Of a DNA stretch of 34,515 nucleotides, positions 8,216 through 16,986 are shown one piece after another. The notes beneath the pieces are model-generated. The model was given only the letters and a program-made list of their open reading frames with translations. It did not search any database and was not told where the DNA came from. The stretch lies in NCBI GenBank assembly GCA_910580005.1, contig CAJTXH010000014.1, positions 1 through 34,515 on the forward strand, written 5' to 3'. The stretch comes from an uncultured Lachnospiraceae bacterium (GTDB lineage: Bacteria > Bacillota > Clostridia > Lachnospirales > Lachnospiraceae). Positions within the stretch are counted from its first letter, which is position 1. Each line of letters starts with the position of its first letter. Both the position numbers and the translations under genes were made by a program.

Positions 8216-9190
8216 TTAGTTAAAATATACAAGTTCTTCTTTTGGCTTTTCTGTTGCTTCTACCTCTTCTGCATAAAATACAGGGCCTTCTTCCCCATAT
8301 TCTTTCATATATTTGTATTCCATGCGTGCTGTAACTGTTACATACTGCTTGTTTTTATATTCTCTCCAGTTATCTGCCTTGCACAGAAAGCCCATATACT
8401 GCACATCATCTGCACAGCATGTCATTGCAAACCTGCCAAATACTACAAATCCTTTAGGAAGTCCTGGTGCTTTCTGTATCATGCCAGTTACTTTTAATGT
8501 TTTGCCGTTATAATTTTCCTGGTGTTCTGTCATATCTATATACCACAGACCAAAATCATCATCAGCTATATTTACCACATCAGCATTTATATCAAAAGGC
8601 AGCTCTTCTTTCATTTCATAGAAAGCATCATCTTCTGACTCGTAAACAATCTGTGCAGAAGGGTTAACAGCTTTTATACTCCCCCTTATTGCCCTCTTGT
8701 TAGTTTCAAGGCTGCACCTGTTTATTATGACCATCTGCGAAACCTTAAAATGCTCTACCATCATTGAAGGCATATTTTTCATATAGAGCGCAAACGTTTC
8801 ATCATTGACAACTGCCAGGGTCTGGAATATTACTTCACTGTCAAAACATATATCTTCAAGTTCATCATAAATCTGTGGTATATGTTTTACAGGCCACATG
8901 CCATTATATTCTATAATTAACCTGTCAGGCCTGTGTTTTTTTAAGAATTTTTGGAATATCTTACCATTAAAGGAGTCTTCATCTTCAATATATTCACAGA
9001 CAGCAAGCCCTTTTTCCAGAACTTCCTGTGTATATTCTTCCTCCCCTTCTTCACATGCCAGTATAAGCGTCTTGGCATTGCCATCAAACATATCATCTGT
9101 CACAAGGTCACGTACAAGGCTTGTTTTCCCTGCTTCAAGAAATCCCAGTATAACATATACCATCATTTCCTTTTTCTTCCTGTCAAACAT
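8216..9190 (-). CDS. G3E-type GTPase fused to a DUF1980/TIGR03943-like C-terminal domain
   Basis: A 324-residue protein. Residues 10-200 are a G3E (CobW/COG0523-like) P-loop GTPase with Walker A GFLEAGKTS (16-24), LIIEYNGMW where COG0523 proteins usually have an ETSG-like motif, and NRCS (157-160) where NKxD is usual. It lacks the CxCC metal-binding motif. Residues about 215-324 do not resemble a CobW C-terminal domain; FGRFAMTCCADDVQYMGFLC resembles the conserved core of the TIGR03943/DUF1980 family (YcgQ-like), found next to putative permeases. The start at 9188-9190 gives the family-length N-terminus, but the GAGGGGG site is only about three bases away; starts up to 39 bases upstream are possible. 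Likely role, inferred: metal trafficking with the neighbouring GTPase. Confidence 0.75.
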   Translation of the reverse strand: MFDRKKKEMMVYVILGFLEAGKTSLVRDLVTDDMFDGNAKTLILACEEGEEEYTQEVLEKGLAVCEYIEDEDSFNGKIFQKFLKKHRPDRLIIEYNGMWPVKHIPQIYDELEDICFDSEVIFQTLAVVNDETFALYMKNMPSMMVEHFKVSQMVIINRCSLETNKRAIRGSIKAVNPSAQIVYESEDDAFYEMKEELPFDINADVVNIADDDFGLWYIDMTEHQENYNGKTLKVTGMIQKAPGLPKGFVVFGRFAMTCCADDVQYMGFLCKADNWREYKNKQYVTVTARMEYKYMKEYGEEGPVFYAEEVEATEKPKEELVYFN

Positions 9191-9195
9191 ATTCC

Positions 9196-9218
9196 CCCTC
9201 ATTTCTGCTCTGCTTTTT
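9196..9218 (-). repeat. Duplicated 23-bp leader, copy before the DUF1980-fused GTPase
   Basis: Minus strand reads aaaaagcag, two variable bases, then cagaaatgaggg. It matches 21 of 23 bases at 10251-10273, the same position relative to the other GTPase gene. The 3' end forms the ribosome binding site. Confidence 0.7.
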
Positions 9219-9239
9219 AAACTTTTCACTCTTTCACTG

Positions 9240-10244
9240 TTATGCTACATGAAATAATCCTTTAATAGCTTCTTCATCCAGCTTTGAGCCTATTACACAT
9301 ATCCTTCCTGTGAAATCAGCCGTTCCTCTTCTAAGTTCTGTTTCTTCTGGCACAAGGTCAAAGTGGAACCATTCACCCTCTGTTGAAGCAACTATTCCTT
9401 TGGCACGAAGGACTTCGCCATATGCACTGCCAGTAGAAAGTTTGTCCATAATATCTTTAAGCTCATCCTCTGTAAATTTATACGCTGTTTCAACACCCCA
9501 GCTTGTAAATACTTCATCCGCATGATGGTGATGGTGTCCATGTTCATGGTGATGGTGGTGTTCCCCGTCATGGTGGTGGCAGCAGCATTCCTCTCCATCT
9601 GCATGATGGTGATGATGGTGCTCATGTTCTTCAAGCAGTTCTTTCTCAAGGGAATTGACCTTTTCCATTGCTTCTAGTATCTGCTTTCCATTTATATTAT
9701 CCCAAGGGGTAGTAATAACTGACGCCTCAGTATTTTTTTCACGTATAAGTTTAAGGCAGGTATCAAGTTTTTCATCTGATAGTTTCTGTGTCCTGCTAAG
9801 TATTATTGTTCCTGCATATTCAACCTGGTTATTGTAAAATTCGCCATAATTCTTCATATACATTTTGCATTTAGATGCATCAACAACAACTGCTGTACTG
9901 TTTATGCTTACATTATCCCCTGCATTTTTAACTGCCTTTGCAACATCTGAAAGTTTCCCAACACCTGAAGGTTCTATAATAACCCTGTCAGGCGAATATT
10001 TTTCCAGGACTTCTTTTAAAGCAGCACTGAAGTCACCTACAAGTGAACAGCATATACAGCCTGAGTTCATCTCTGTAATCTGTATTCCCGACTCTTTAAG
10101 AAATCCTCCATCAATTCCAATCTCACCAAATTCATTTTCAATAATAACTAACTTTTCACCCTGGAAGGCTTCTGCAACAAGCTTTTTAATAAGTGTTGTC
10201 TTACCTGCTCCAAGAAATCCTGAAATAATGTCTATTTTTGCCAT
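9240..10244 (-). CDS. G3E GTPase, COG0523/CobW family, with His-rich metal-binding loop
   Basis: A 334-residue P-loop GTPase of the COG0523 family, whose characterised members act as metallochaperones or metal-insertion factors for zinc, cobalt or nickel. N-terminal domain: Walker A GFLGAGKTT (9-17), IENEFGEIGID (35-45), and CxCC C63-I-C65-C66, the metal site. A linker at about 207-241 is a run of His with three Cys (EECCCHHHDGEHHHHH), strongly suggesting metal storage or sensing. A CobW C-terminal domain follows (about 245-334). The usual NKxD guanine-binding motif appears as SRTQ (150-153), so base preference may be relaxed. GAGGG lies six bases before the ATG. It precedes the second GTPase gene by about 50 bases, so they are probably one operon. 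The metal is not known. Confidence 0.88.
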   Translation of the reverse strand: MAKIDIISGFLGAGKTTLIKKLVAEAFQGEKLVIIENEFGEIGIDGGFLKESGIQITEMNSGCICCSLVGDFSAALKEVLEKYSPDRVIIEPSGVGKLSDVAKAVKNAGDNVSINSTAVVVDASKCKMYMKNYGEFYNNQVEYAGTIILSRTQKLSDEKLDTCLKLIREKNTEASVITTPWDNINGKQILEAMEKVNSLEKELLEEHEHHHHHHADGEECCCHHHDGEHHHHHEHGHHHHHADEVFTSWGVETAYKFTEDELKDIMDKLSTGSAYGEVLRAKGIVASTEGEWFHFDLVPEETELRRGTADFTGRICVIGSKLDEEAIKGLFHVA

Positions 10245-10250
10245 TTTATA

Positions 10251-10273
10251 CCCTCATTTCTGTACTGCTTTTT
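10251..10273 (-). repeat. Duplicated 23-bp leader, copy before the His-rich GTPase
   Basis: Partner of 9196-9218, differing only at two adjacent bases. It covers the ribosome binding site and the upstream leader of the COG0523 gene. Confidence 0.7.
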
Positions 10274-10282
10274 ATTTATAAC

Positions 10283-10310
10283 CTTGTGCCAGGCAGCACA
10301 CAGGCACAAG
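10283..10310 (-). terminator. Hairpin between the RNA methyltransferase and GTPase genes
   Basis: cttgtgcc (10283-10290) pairs with ggcacaag (10303-10310) around a 12-base loop. On the minus strand the bases after it are AT-rich but not a clean T run. It may be a weak terminator of the trmH-like gene or a leader structure of the GTPase operon. Confidence 0.4.
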
Positions 10311-10330
10311 CTATTAATCTGAACCAGGAA

Positions 10331-11053
10331 TTAAAATTTACCTTTTGTCGCTTCATACATTGCTATTCCTGCTGCCACTGGAAGATTAAGGCTGTCAATC
10401 CCTTTAAGGTGTGGGATTACAACCGGTGTTCCAATGGATGCAAATTCTTCTGGAAGCCCTGTTGCTTCATTGCCGAAGACAAGCGAAAATACTCCTTCAG
10501 GTTTTAAATTGTAAAGGCTTGTTTCTGCATTAAGCATAAACGGGTAAATTCCCCTGCTTCCAGTTCTTTCCTGGTATTCACTAAAACTGTTAAAATACTC
10601 AAAATCTGTAGAAAACAAAGCTCCCATTGATGCCCGTACTACCTTTGGGTCAAATATATCAGCCGCCTGCCTTATAACTGCCATCTGGTTTAAACCAAAA
10701 CCAAGCGCACTCCTTATAATAGTACCCATATTTCCTGAATTAGAAGGATTAACAAGTACAATATGTGGTTTTGAATTATCCAGGCAGCACTGGAACTTTT
10801 TAAACTCACCTATTACATAACAGTTTTCTTTTTGTGATAATACATTAAAAATTTTATCAGTATAAATAACTGGTATGCCTGCATCCCTGCATATGCCAGC
10901 CAGTTTATCCATTGTATCTCCCTGCTTCATTAAAGAGTGCACATACACTTTATTTACATACTCTTTTTTAAAACGGAGCAGTTCAAACGTAACCGTAATG
11001 CCAAGTGTATATGAAACAGAATCTTCTTTATGGTATCTTTTATATCCTGCCAC
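10331..11053 (-). CDS. TrmH/SpoU-family RNA 2'-O-methyltransferase
   Basis: Probably methylates ribose 2'-OH in tRNA or rRNA using SAM. The 240-residue SPOUT protein shows the three family motifs: VNPSNSGNMGTIIRSA (about 101-116), LVFGNEATGLPEE (near 190), and IDSLNLPVAAGIAMYEA close to the C-terminus, which form the trefoil knot. The N-terminal 80 or so residues form a separate substrate-binding-like part with VYVHSLM. The start is a GTG at 11051-11053, supported by GGAGG seven bases upstream. Which RNA nucleotide is modified cannot be told from the sequence. It lies upstream of the G3E GTPase genes, separated by 86 bases with a hairpin. Confidence 0.88.
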   Translation of the reverse strand: MAGYKRYHKEDSVSYTLGITVTFELLRFKKEYVNKVYVHSLMKQGDTMDKLAGICRDAGIPVIYTDKIFNVLSQKENCYVIGEFKKFQCCLDNSKPHIVLVNPSNSGNMGTIIRSALGFGLNQMAVIRQAADIFDPKVVRASMGALFSTDFEYFNSFSEYQERTGSRGIYPFMLNAETSLYNLKPEGVFSLVFGNEATGLPEEFASIGTPVVIPHLKGIDSLNLPVAAGIAMYEATKGKF

Positions 11054-11121
11054 TTAAAAACCTCCACAAAACATATTCAATTAATGCCTTCCAACATTAT
11101 ATATATTTAAAACCATACGGG

Positions 11122-11148
11122 AAAAAGAGAGGATATAAAACCTCTCTT
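11122..11148 (-). terminator. Terminator of cheX
   Basis: Eight-base stem (aagagagg 11125-11132, cctctctt 11141-11148) followed on the minus strand by TTTTT. It is 40 bases past the cheX stop and before the trmH-like gene. Confidence 0.7.
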
Positions 11149-11188
11149 AAAAAGTTCATATGTTTATAGTTTATTATAAAATATTTCT

Positions 11189-11656
11189 TTATGTATTAAA
11201 AAATATATCTATAGATAAATTCCCGATTTCTGATGAAAATGGTATACTGAATAATTCTTTGCCATTCTCCTGGTACTGTCCGCCAATGCAATATGATGGC
11301 GGGGTGATATCTATGATTATGCTGCTGTTTGCAAATACTGTTGCTGCATTACCTGCTATCATATTGCCAAGTTCAGCTATAGCACTCTGCCCTAATTCAT
11401 CTATAGTTTCAACTGGCATCATAACCATTTTTGAAACAATGCCGAGTGCTGTATCATGGTTTATATTCAATACTACTTCACCTGAGAGGTTTCCAAACAG
11501 TCCAAGCTTAATAAGAGAACTGTCAGGTAAATAACCACCCTTTTTTAATGATGGCTTTCCTATCTTTAAATCAAGCATACACATATCTTTCATAATCTTG
11601 CATACTGAAATAATAAACGGATTTACATGTTCTGCTTTCACTACATCACCTGCCAT
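11189..11656 (-). CDS. cheX: CheX-type chemotaxis phosphatase
   Basis: Cytosolic phosphatase that removes phosphate from CheY-P to reset flagellar signalling. The 155-residue product has the CheC/CheX fold and one active-site helix, DELGQSAIAELGNMIAGNA, in which E95 and N98 form the conserved ExxN catalytic pair; CheC proteins have two such helices, so CheX is the better fit. The start is uncertain: the ATG at 11654-11656 gives a normal N-terminus but I see no clear ribosome binding site before it. A terminator follows. No other che gene is adjacent; cheD lies about 20 kb away. A CheX-like domain protein outside chemotaxis is possible. Confidence 0.82.
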   Translation of the reverse strand: MAGDVVKAEHVNPFIISVCKIMKDMCMLDLKIGKPSLKKGGYLPDSSLIKLGLFGNLSGEVVLNINHDTALGIVSKMVMMPVETIDELGQSAIAELGNMIAGNAATVFANSSIIIDITPPSYCIGGQYQENGKELFSIPFSSEIGNLSIDIFFNT

Positions 11657-11754
11657 TAATTTAATATAGTAAGTATAACAAATAAGAATTATTCTGTAAA
11701 CTTAAAAATCCAATAAATTATTTTAAAAAACTGGTGGCTTTCTGCTGCGTAAGT

Positions 11755-12801
11755 TTAAATTTCAAATTCCTCCCAGAATTTCTGGCTTATGCTTACATCA
11801 CAGTCTTTCAGCCATTCAGCATATTTTTCTTTAAACATGCTTGTCTGCCTTTCTTCTATTATTTTTTCTTTATAGGCATATGCCGCATCTTCATTATTGC
11901 TGTTTACACAGTAAATAATGAAATACCCTGTTGTACCACCAGCATCTTTGCTTTCTATTACATCACTGAATTTGCCCTTTTTAAGTTTTAATGCTGCATC
12001 TGTTGCTTTCCTGCCAAGCAGCTTGCTGTCCCTGCCTATTGTTGCACTTGCAGTTGCTGCATCTGTATTTTCTTCTGCAAATGACAGGAAATCTGGCTTC
12101 TTCTTTGCCTCTTTTAAAAGTTTTGCCGCCCGTTTTGCTGCTTCTTTTTTAGTTGCTGCATCCATTGATATAGAAGTACCATTCCTGTCCTTGCCTTTTG
12201 TTACTATTTCAATATATTGTATATCAGCCTGCCTTGCCTCTTCGTCTGTAACAACTGTATCTGCTTCATCTGTAGCTATATAAAACATCTTTTCTGCAAG
12301 TATGTTATCTTCATAAAGTCCTGCCATTCCTTGTATTCCCAGACAGTATTCTTCTTTATCCTTTGCACTGGCACTGCCCACAATTTCCTCTGCATAGCGC
12401 ATGGCTTCGTCTTTTTCATCTGATGTAAGTGTTACCTTCATTTCATCTGCTGTCTTCCTTATAACTTTTAGCTGTGTAATAACATTTACAATTTCCTGTT
12501 TTGCCTCATCTCCTATGGTTGTATCTTTGTTTATCTTATATTTCCAGAGTTTAGAGCCAAAACTTGCTTCATACTGGCACTTTAACAGATAGCAGTAATT
12601 ACGTACTTCACTATATTTAACACCTGTATCTCCTGCCTTAATAACTATTGATGTATCTTTAATAGAACCTGTTTCAAGTTTCGCCTTCTTTTTAGTGCCA
12701 TTTGTTTTACTGCATCCTGGCAGCACCATAACTGATGCCAGAAGTATACAAAACAGGCGAAGTATGCCTTGTATATATTTTACAGTCCTATTTATCTTCA
12801 T
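11755..12801 (-). CDS. PrsA/SurA-like peptidyl-prolyl isomerase lipoprotein
   Basis: A probable extracytoplasmic folding factor attached to the membrane outer face. The 348 residues begin with a signal peptide and lipobox (VLPGC, lipidated Cys at 30), followed by a Lys/Thr-rich linker, a helical SurA-N/trigger-type region (about 60-180), and a parvulin-like region (about 190-310) with DFLSFAEENTDA, KLKKGKFSDVIES and TGYFIIYCV in the order typical of PrsA. The parvulin part is divergent, so catalytic activity is uncertain and it may act only as a holdase. Its start overlaps the end of mfd by 14 bases and has GGAGG five bases upstream, indicating translational coupling to mfd. Confidence 0.78.
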   Translation of the reverse strand: MKINRTVKYIQGILRLFCILLASVMVLPGCSKTNGTKKKAKLETGSIKDTSIVIKAGDTGVKYSEVRNYCYLLKCQYEASFGSKLWKYKINKDTTIGDEAKQEIVNVITQLKVIRKTADEMKVTLTSDEKDEAMRYAEEIVGSASAKDKEEYCLGIQGMAGLYEDNILAEKMFYIATDEADTVVTDEEARQADIQYIEIVTKGKDRNGTSISMDAATKKEAAKRAAKLLKEAKKKPDFLSFAEENTDAATASATIGRDSKLLGRKATDAALKLKKGKFSDVIESKDAGGTTGYFIIYCVNSNNEDAAYAYKEKIIEERQTSMFKEKYAEWLKDCDVSISQKFWEEFEI

Positions 12802-15800
12802 AAAGGCCTCCTATGCTTTTTATAACACTTTCTACAATATGGAAAATGCCGTCTGTTGTCAATAGTTTCTTTTTCTTAAGTCCGCTTTTTGCTGATGATG
12901 CATAATGGCGTGTAACCGGTTTTACATTGTCCTCCTTGCCAATAAGGTAATTAAAGTATGGCTCATCTGCCTGCACATACTTAAGCATCCCCTGGTATTC
13001 CTCTAACATTGCTGTAATCCCATCTGTATTCCATGATACGCCATTATAAGGATAAAACCTTATGCCATCAGGCTTTTGTACTATCTGTGTTATATATGCT
13101 TTATGCGCATCAGCCTTTAAAAGCGCTATCCTTAACAGGTTTTCTGCTGCTACTGGTATATCACCAAACCTGTCCATAAGTTCGTCCTGCATATCTGAAT
13201 ATTCTTCAACTGTTTCAATGCAGGCAATGCGTTTATACATATCAAGTTTCTGGAATTCACTTTTTATATAGGTATTTGATATAAATGCACTAACTGAAAT
13301 ATCAATGGAAGTTTCAAATTCTTCACTTGTCTTTTTCTCCCCTTTAAGCATACGCACTGCATCATTTAACATTTTGCAGTAAAGGTCATAACCTACGGCT
13401 TCCATATGCCCTGACTGTGCTGCACCAAGCAGGTTGCCAGCACCCCTTATTTCAAGGTCACGCATTGCAACTTTTATACCTGAACCAAGGTCTGTAAACT
13501 CTTTAATTGCAGCAAGCCTTTTTTCTGCTATTTCTTTTAGCATCTTATCACGCTTATACATAAGGAAAGCATATGCAGTACGGTTTGAACGCCCGACTCT
13601 GCCACGGAGCTGGTATAACTGTGACAGCCCCATCTGGTCTGCATTATCTATAATTATTGTGTTTACATTGGAAATGTCAAGTCCTGTTTCTATAATTGTA
13701 GTTGAAACAAGCACATCTATTTCACCATTTATAAATGAAAGCATTATATTTTCTAACTGGCGTTCACTCATCTGCCCATGCGCAAATGCTACTGAAGCAT
13801 CAGGTACAAGTTTTGCCACTTCTAAAGAAACTTCATCAATATGCTGTACCCTGTTATATACATAGAATACCTGTCCTCCCCTTGCCATTTCCCTGTTAAT
13901 TGCTTCCCTTATTATCTCGCTGTTATGCTCCATTACAAATGTCTGTATTGGGAGCCTGTCAACTGGCGGCTCTTCTAACACACTCATATCCCTTATGCCT
14001 ACAAGGCTCATATGCAGGGTTCTTGGGATAGGGGTTGCACTTAATGTCAGTACGTCCACATCACCTTTCATCTGCTTTATTTTCTCTTTATGCGCCACTC
14101 CAAAACGCTGTTCTTCATCTACTACAAGAAGCCCGAGGTTTTTAAATTCCACATCCTTGGAAAGAAGCCTGTGTGTGCCGACTACAATATCAGCCTGCCC
14201 CTTTTTAAGCAGTGACAGGGCTTTTTTCTGCTGTGCAGGTGTTCTGAACCGTGAAAGCATCTCAACAGTCACAGGAAAGTCCCCTAGGCGTTCCTTTAAT
14301 GTATTATAATGCTGCTGTGCAAGTATTGTTGTAGGTACAAGGAATGCCACCTGCTTGCCATCATTTACAGCTTTAAAAGCTGCCCTTATTGCGATTTCAG
14401 TTTTACCATAACCTACATCCCCACATACAAGGCGGTCCATTACCCTGCTGCTTTCCATATCCTTCTTTGTCGCTTCTATTGCATCAAGCTGGTCTTGTGT
14501 TTCCTCAAAAGGGAATAAATCTTCAAATTCTTTCTGCCACACTGTGTCAGGACTGAACTGGAAACCCTGCCTCTGCTGGCGTTCTGCATACAGGAGCACA
14601 AGCTCTTTTGCAATATCTTTAACAGCACCTTTTACCCTTGACTTAGTTTTTTTCCATTCTGAAGAATTAAGTTTATTAAGCTTAGGAATTTTTGCTGCCT
14701 CATGCCCTGCGTATTTCTGAAGTACATCAAGCCCCGAAACTGGCACATACAGGTTGCCTCCGTCTCCATACTCTATCTTAATAAAATCTTTTGTAACATT
14801 ATCTACACGTAGTTTTTCTATTCCCTGGTATATTCCAAGCCCATGGTTTTCATGTACGACATAATCACCTACATCCAGATCATTAAAACTCTGGATTGAT
14901 TTACCATCATATTTTTTATGCTTGCGGCGCTTTTTCTGTTTTACGCCGAATATATCGCCTTCTGTAATTATTACAAATTTCTGCTGTGTATATGCAAACC
15001 CCCTGTGCAGCTGCCCATATGACACCATTATCTGCCCCTCTTTAAGAGGTGTATCTGGTTTTTCACTGTAAAATGCTGGTATGCCATACTCATTTATATC
15101 TTTGCTTAAACGCTCTGCACGTATACGTGAACCCGAAAGCAGCAGCACACGGCTGCCGTCTTTGCGCCATTTCTTTAAATCCTCAACTAGAAGTTCAAAA
15201 TGCTTGTTATATGAACCAGTGGCCTGTACAGATATATTAAACTGGTCTTTAACATCCATGCCCTTAGGAAGCACGCCAAGTGTCGTAATATAAACACATT
15301 TTTTAGTAGAAAGCATTGCACTTACAGATGCAGCGGGATATAATATGCCAGTCTGGCCTGGAAGTATATCACCTTTTTCAAGCCTGTTTTCCATGCTGTC
15401 CCTGAATTCTGCTTCTGTAGTTTCCATCTTTTCATAACAGCGTATGGGTTCATCTATAAAAAATACTGTATTTTCTTTATCAAAATAATCAAAAAATGAC
15501 TCTGCCTGTATTCCAAAATATTTTATAAAGCTTTCCATTCCAATACAGCCATGATACATCTCCAGCGTTTCCCTTATACCACCAATTTTGTCTTTAAGCC
15601 TGTTCATTGCTGTATGGTTCTTTTCTGCCCTGAATTTATCCAGTATACCTATATAGTCTTTTTCAATATTTTCCATTCCTGTCTTTAACTCTTTATCAGA
15701 CAGTATAATTTCTGATGCCGGGAATATTTCAACAGCCCCTGTCCTCTCAATGGAACGCTGGCTTCCTGCATCAAAAGAACGTATTGTATCTGCCTCATTA

Positions 15801-16384
15801 TCCCATAGTTCTATTCGGAACGGACATTCCTCTGTTACAGGAAATATATCTATTATGCCTCCCCTTATGGAAAACTGCCCTGGTTCTTCTGCCTGGTACT
15901 GGCGTTCATAGCCAGATGACACAAGATGCCCTGCAAGTTCATCAATATCCACTATATCCTGCTCTTTAATTATGCGTACAGCATTTGCAAATGTATTTAA
16001 TGATGCCACAAGTTCCATTCCTGCATCCATTGTGGTGACTATAGTTCCGCTTTCTTTTTTTATAAGATTTTTAATTACTTTAAGCCTTTCAACACTTATT
16101 GCACTTCCATGTATATCTGCACTATAAAAAATCACATCTTTTGACGGATAATAAAGTACATTTCTGTCAAACATGCGATAATCTTCTACAATTTCCCTTG
16201 CCCTTATTTCATTCTGTGTTATTATTACCTTCCATGCAATATTCTGTGATAGTCCATATACCAAATGACATTTTTGTGTGTCAATACAGCCAGAGATATG
16301 TACTGGCAGCCTGTTTCTGCCAATACTTTCTATGGCTTCCCTGTATGCATTAATTTCACGCAGGGGTGCAAGTAACGTTTCCAT
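12788..16384 (-). CDS. mfd: Transcription-repair coupling factor Mfd
   Basis: ATP-driven translocase that removes RNA polymerase stalled at DNA lesions and recruits UvrA for nucleotide excision repair. The 1198 residues are close to the family norm (about 1150-1180). Order: UvrB-like N-terminal domains (with GGIIDIFP), RNA-polymerase-interacting domain (QSFNDLDVGDYVVHENHG), RecG-like motor with Walker A GDVGYGKTE (about 655) and DEEQRFG (about 755), helicase motif VI QLRGRVGRSNR, and the C-terminal TRCF domain. GGAGGG sits just before the ATG. It lies between pth and the PrsA-like gene in one minus-strand series that also contains uvrC. Confidence 0.97.
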   Translation of the reverse strand: METLLAPLREINAYREAIESIGRNRLPVHISGCIDTQKCHLVYGLSQNIAWKVIITQNEIRAREIVEDYRMFDRNVLYYPSKDVIFYSADIHGSAISVERLKVIKNLIKKESGTIVTTMDAGMELVASLNTFANAVRIIKEQDIVDIDELAGHLVSSGYERQYQAEEPGQFSIRGGIIDIFPVTEECPFRIELWDNEADTIRSFDAGSQRSIERTGAVEIFPASEIILSDKELKTGMENIEKDYIGILDKFRAEKNHTAMNRLKDKIGGIRETLEMYHGCIGMESFIKYFGIQAESFFDYFDKENTVFFIDEPIRCYEKMETTEAEFRDSMENRLEKGDILPGQTGILYPAASVSAMLSTKKCVYITTLGVLPKGMDVKDQFNISVQATGSYNKHFELLVEDLKKWRKDGSRVLLLSGSRIRAERLSKDINEYGIPAFYSEKPDTPLKEGQIMVSYGQLHRGFAYTQQKFVIITEGDIFGVKQKKRRKHKKYDGKSIQSFNDLDVGDYVVHENHGLGIYQGIEKLRVDNVTKDFIKIEYGDGGNLYVPVSGLDVLQKYAGHEAAKIPKLNKLNSSEWKKTKSRVKGAVKDIAKELVLLYAERQQRQGFQFSPDTVWQKEFEDLFPFEETQDQLDAIEATKKDMESSRVMDRLVCGDVGYGKTEIAIRAAFKAVNDGKQVAFLVPTTILAQQHYNTLKERLGDFPVTVEMLSRFRTPAQQKKALSLLKKGQADIVVGTHRLLSKDVEFKNLGLLVVDEEQRFGVAHKEKIKQMKGDVDVLTLSATPIPRTLHMSLVGIRDMSVLEEPPVDRLPIQTFVMEHNSEIIREAINREMARGGQVFYVYNRVQHIDEVSLEVAKLVPDASVAFAHGQMSERQLENIMLSFINGEIDVLVSTTIIETGLDISNVNTIIIDNADQMGLSQLYQLRGRVGRSNRTAYAFLMYKRDKMLKEIAEKRLAAIKEFTDLGSGIKVAMRDLEIRGAGNLLGAAQSGHMEAVGYDLYCKMLNDAVRMLKGEKKTSEEFETSIDISVSAFISNTYIKSEFQKLDMYKRIACIETVEEYSDMQDELMDRFGDIPVAAENLLRIALLKADAHKAYITQIVQKPDGIRFYPYNGVSWNTDGITAMLEEYQGMLKYVQADEPYFNYLIGKEDNVKPVTRHYASSAKSGLKKKKLLTTDGIFHIVESVIKSIGGLYEDK

Positions 16385-16396
16385 TATCTCCCTCCA

Positions 16397-16957
16397 TCAG
16401 TTATATCTGTTCATAGCTGTCCCTATATCCTCAAGCATTATTACCTTACACGCTTCCACAGTATTGTGAAGTGCCTCGCGTATAACAGGCTCTTCGTTCC
16501 TGTCAAACCTGCCTAATACATAGTCTGCAAGGTTCCATCCCTTTGGTTTTTCACCAACTCCTATACGTATACGTGGAAAAGCCTGGCTTTTAAGATGGGC
16601 TATTATACTTTTTATCCCATTGTGCCCCCCTGCACTCCCCTTGGCACGTATGCGCAGCCTGCCTGGTGCAAGGTTTATATCATCATAAATTACTATAAGT
16701 TCATTTGCAGGGTCAATCTTATAATAATCCACAAGCTCTATTATGCTTTCTCCACTTAAGTTCATATATGTCTGGGGCAGTGCAAGTATTACTTTCTGCC
16801 CTTCTATATACCCTTTGCCACATATGGCTTTATGTTTCCTGGTATCAAGTGGTATATTATATTCATCAGATATTGTAGTCACAGCGGAAAACCCTATATT
16901 ATGCCTTGTACCATTATACCTGCTTTCCGGATTGCCAAGCCCTGCTATAATAAACAT
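16397..16957 (-). CDS. pth: Peptidyl-tRNA hydrolase
   Basis: Recycles tRNA by cleaving peptidyl-tRNA released from stalled ribosomes. The 186 residues match the bacterial Pth family: GLGNPESRYNGTRHNIGF at the N-terminus with N9 and catalytic H19, YMNLSGES, VIYDDINLAPGRLR with D92/D93, and GSAGGHNGIKSI with N113. GGAGG lies six bases before the ATG. Twelve bases separate its stop from the mfd start; pth-mfd adjacency is common in Firmicutes, so co-transcription is likely. Confidence 0.97.
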   Translation of the reverse strand: MFIIAGLGNPESRYNGTRHNIGFSAVTTISDEYNIPLDTRKHKAICGKGYIEGQKVILALPQTYMNLSGESIIELVDYYKIDPANELIVIYDDINLAPGRLRIRAKGSAGGHNGIKSIIAHLKSQAFPRIRIGVGEKPKGWNLADYVLGRFDRNEEPVIREALHNTVEACKVIMLEDIGTAMNRYN

Positions 16958-16986
16958 TATAATCCTCCCTGCCGCATATTATGCAG

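Noticed and set aside
9526..9640. Tandem-repeat-like tract of catggtgatggtg units
   Set aside because: It is the coding sequence of the His-rich loop in the COG0523 GTPase; the repetition follows from His codons.
10331..11053. Considered as a member of the G3E metal operon
   Set aside because: It is a clear SPOUT RNA methyltransferase and a hairpin separates it from the GTPase genes; proximity alone is weak evidence.
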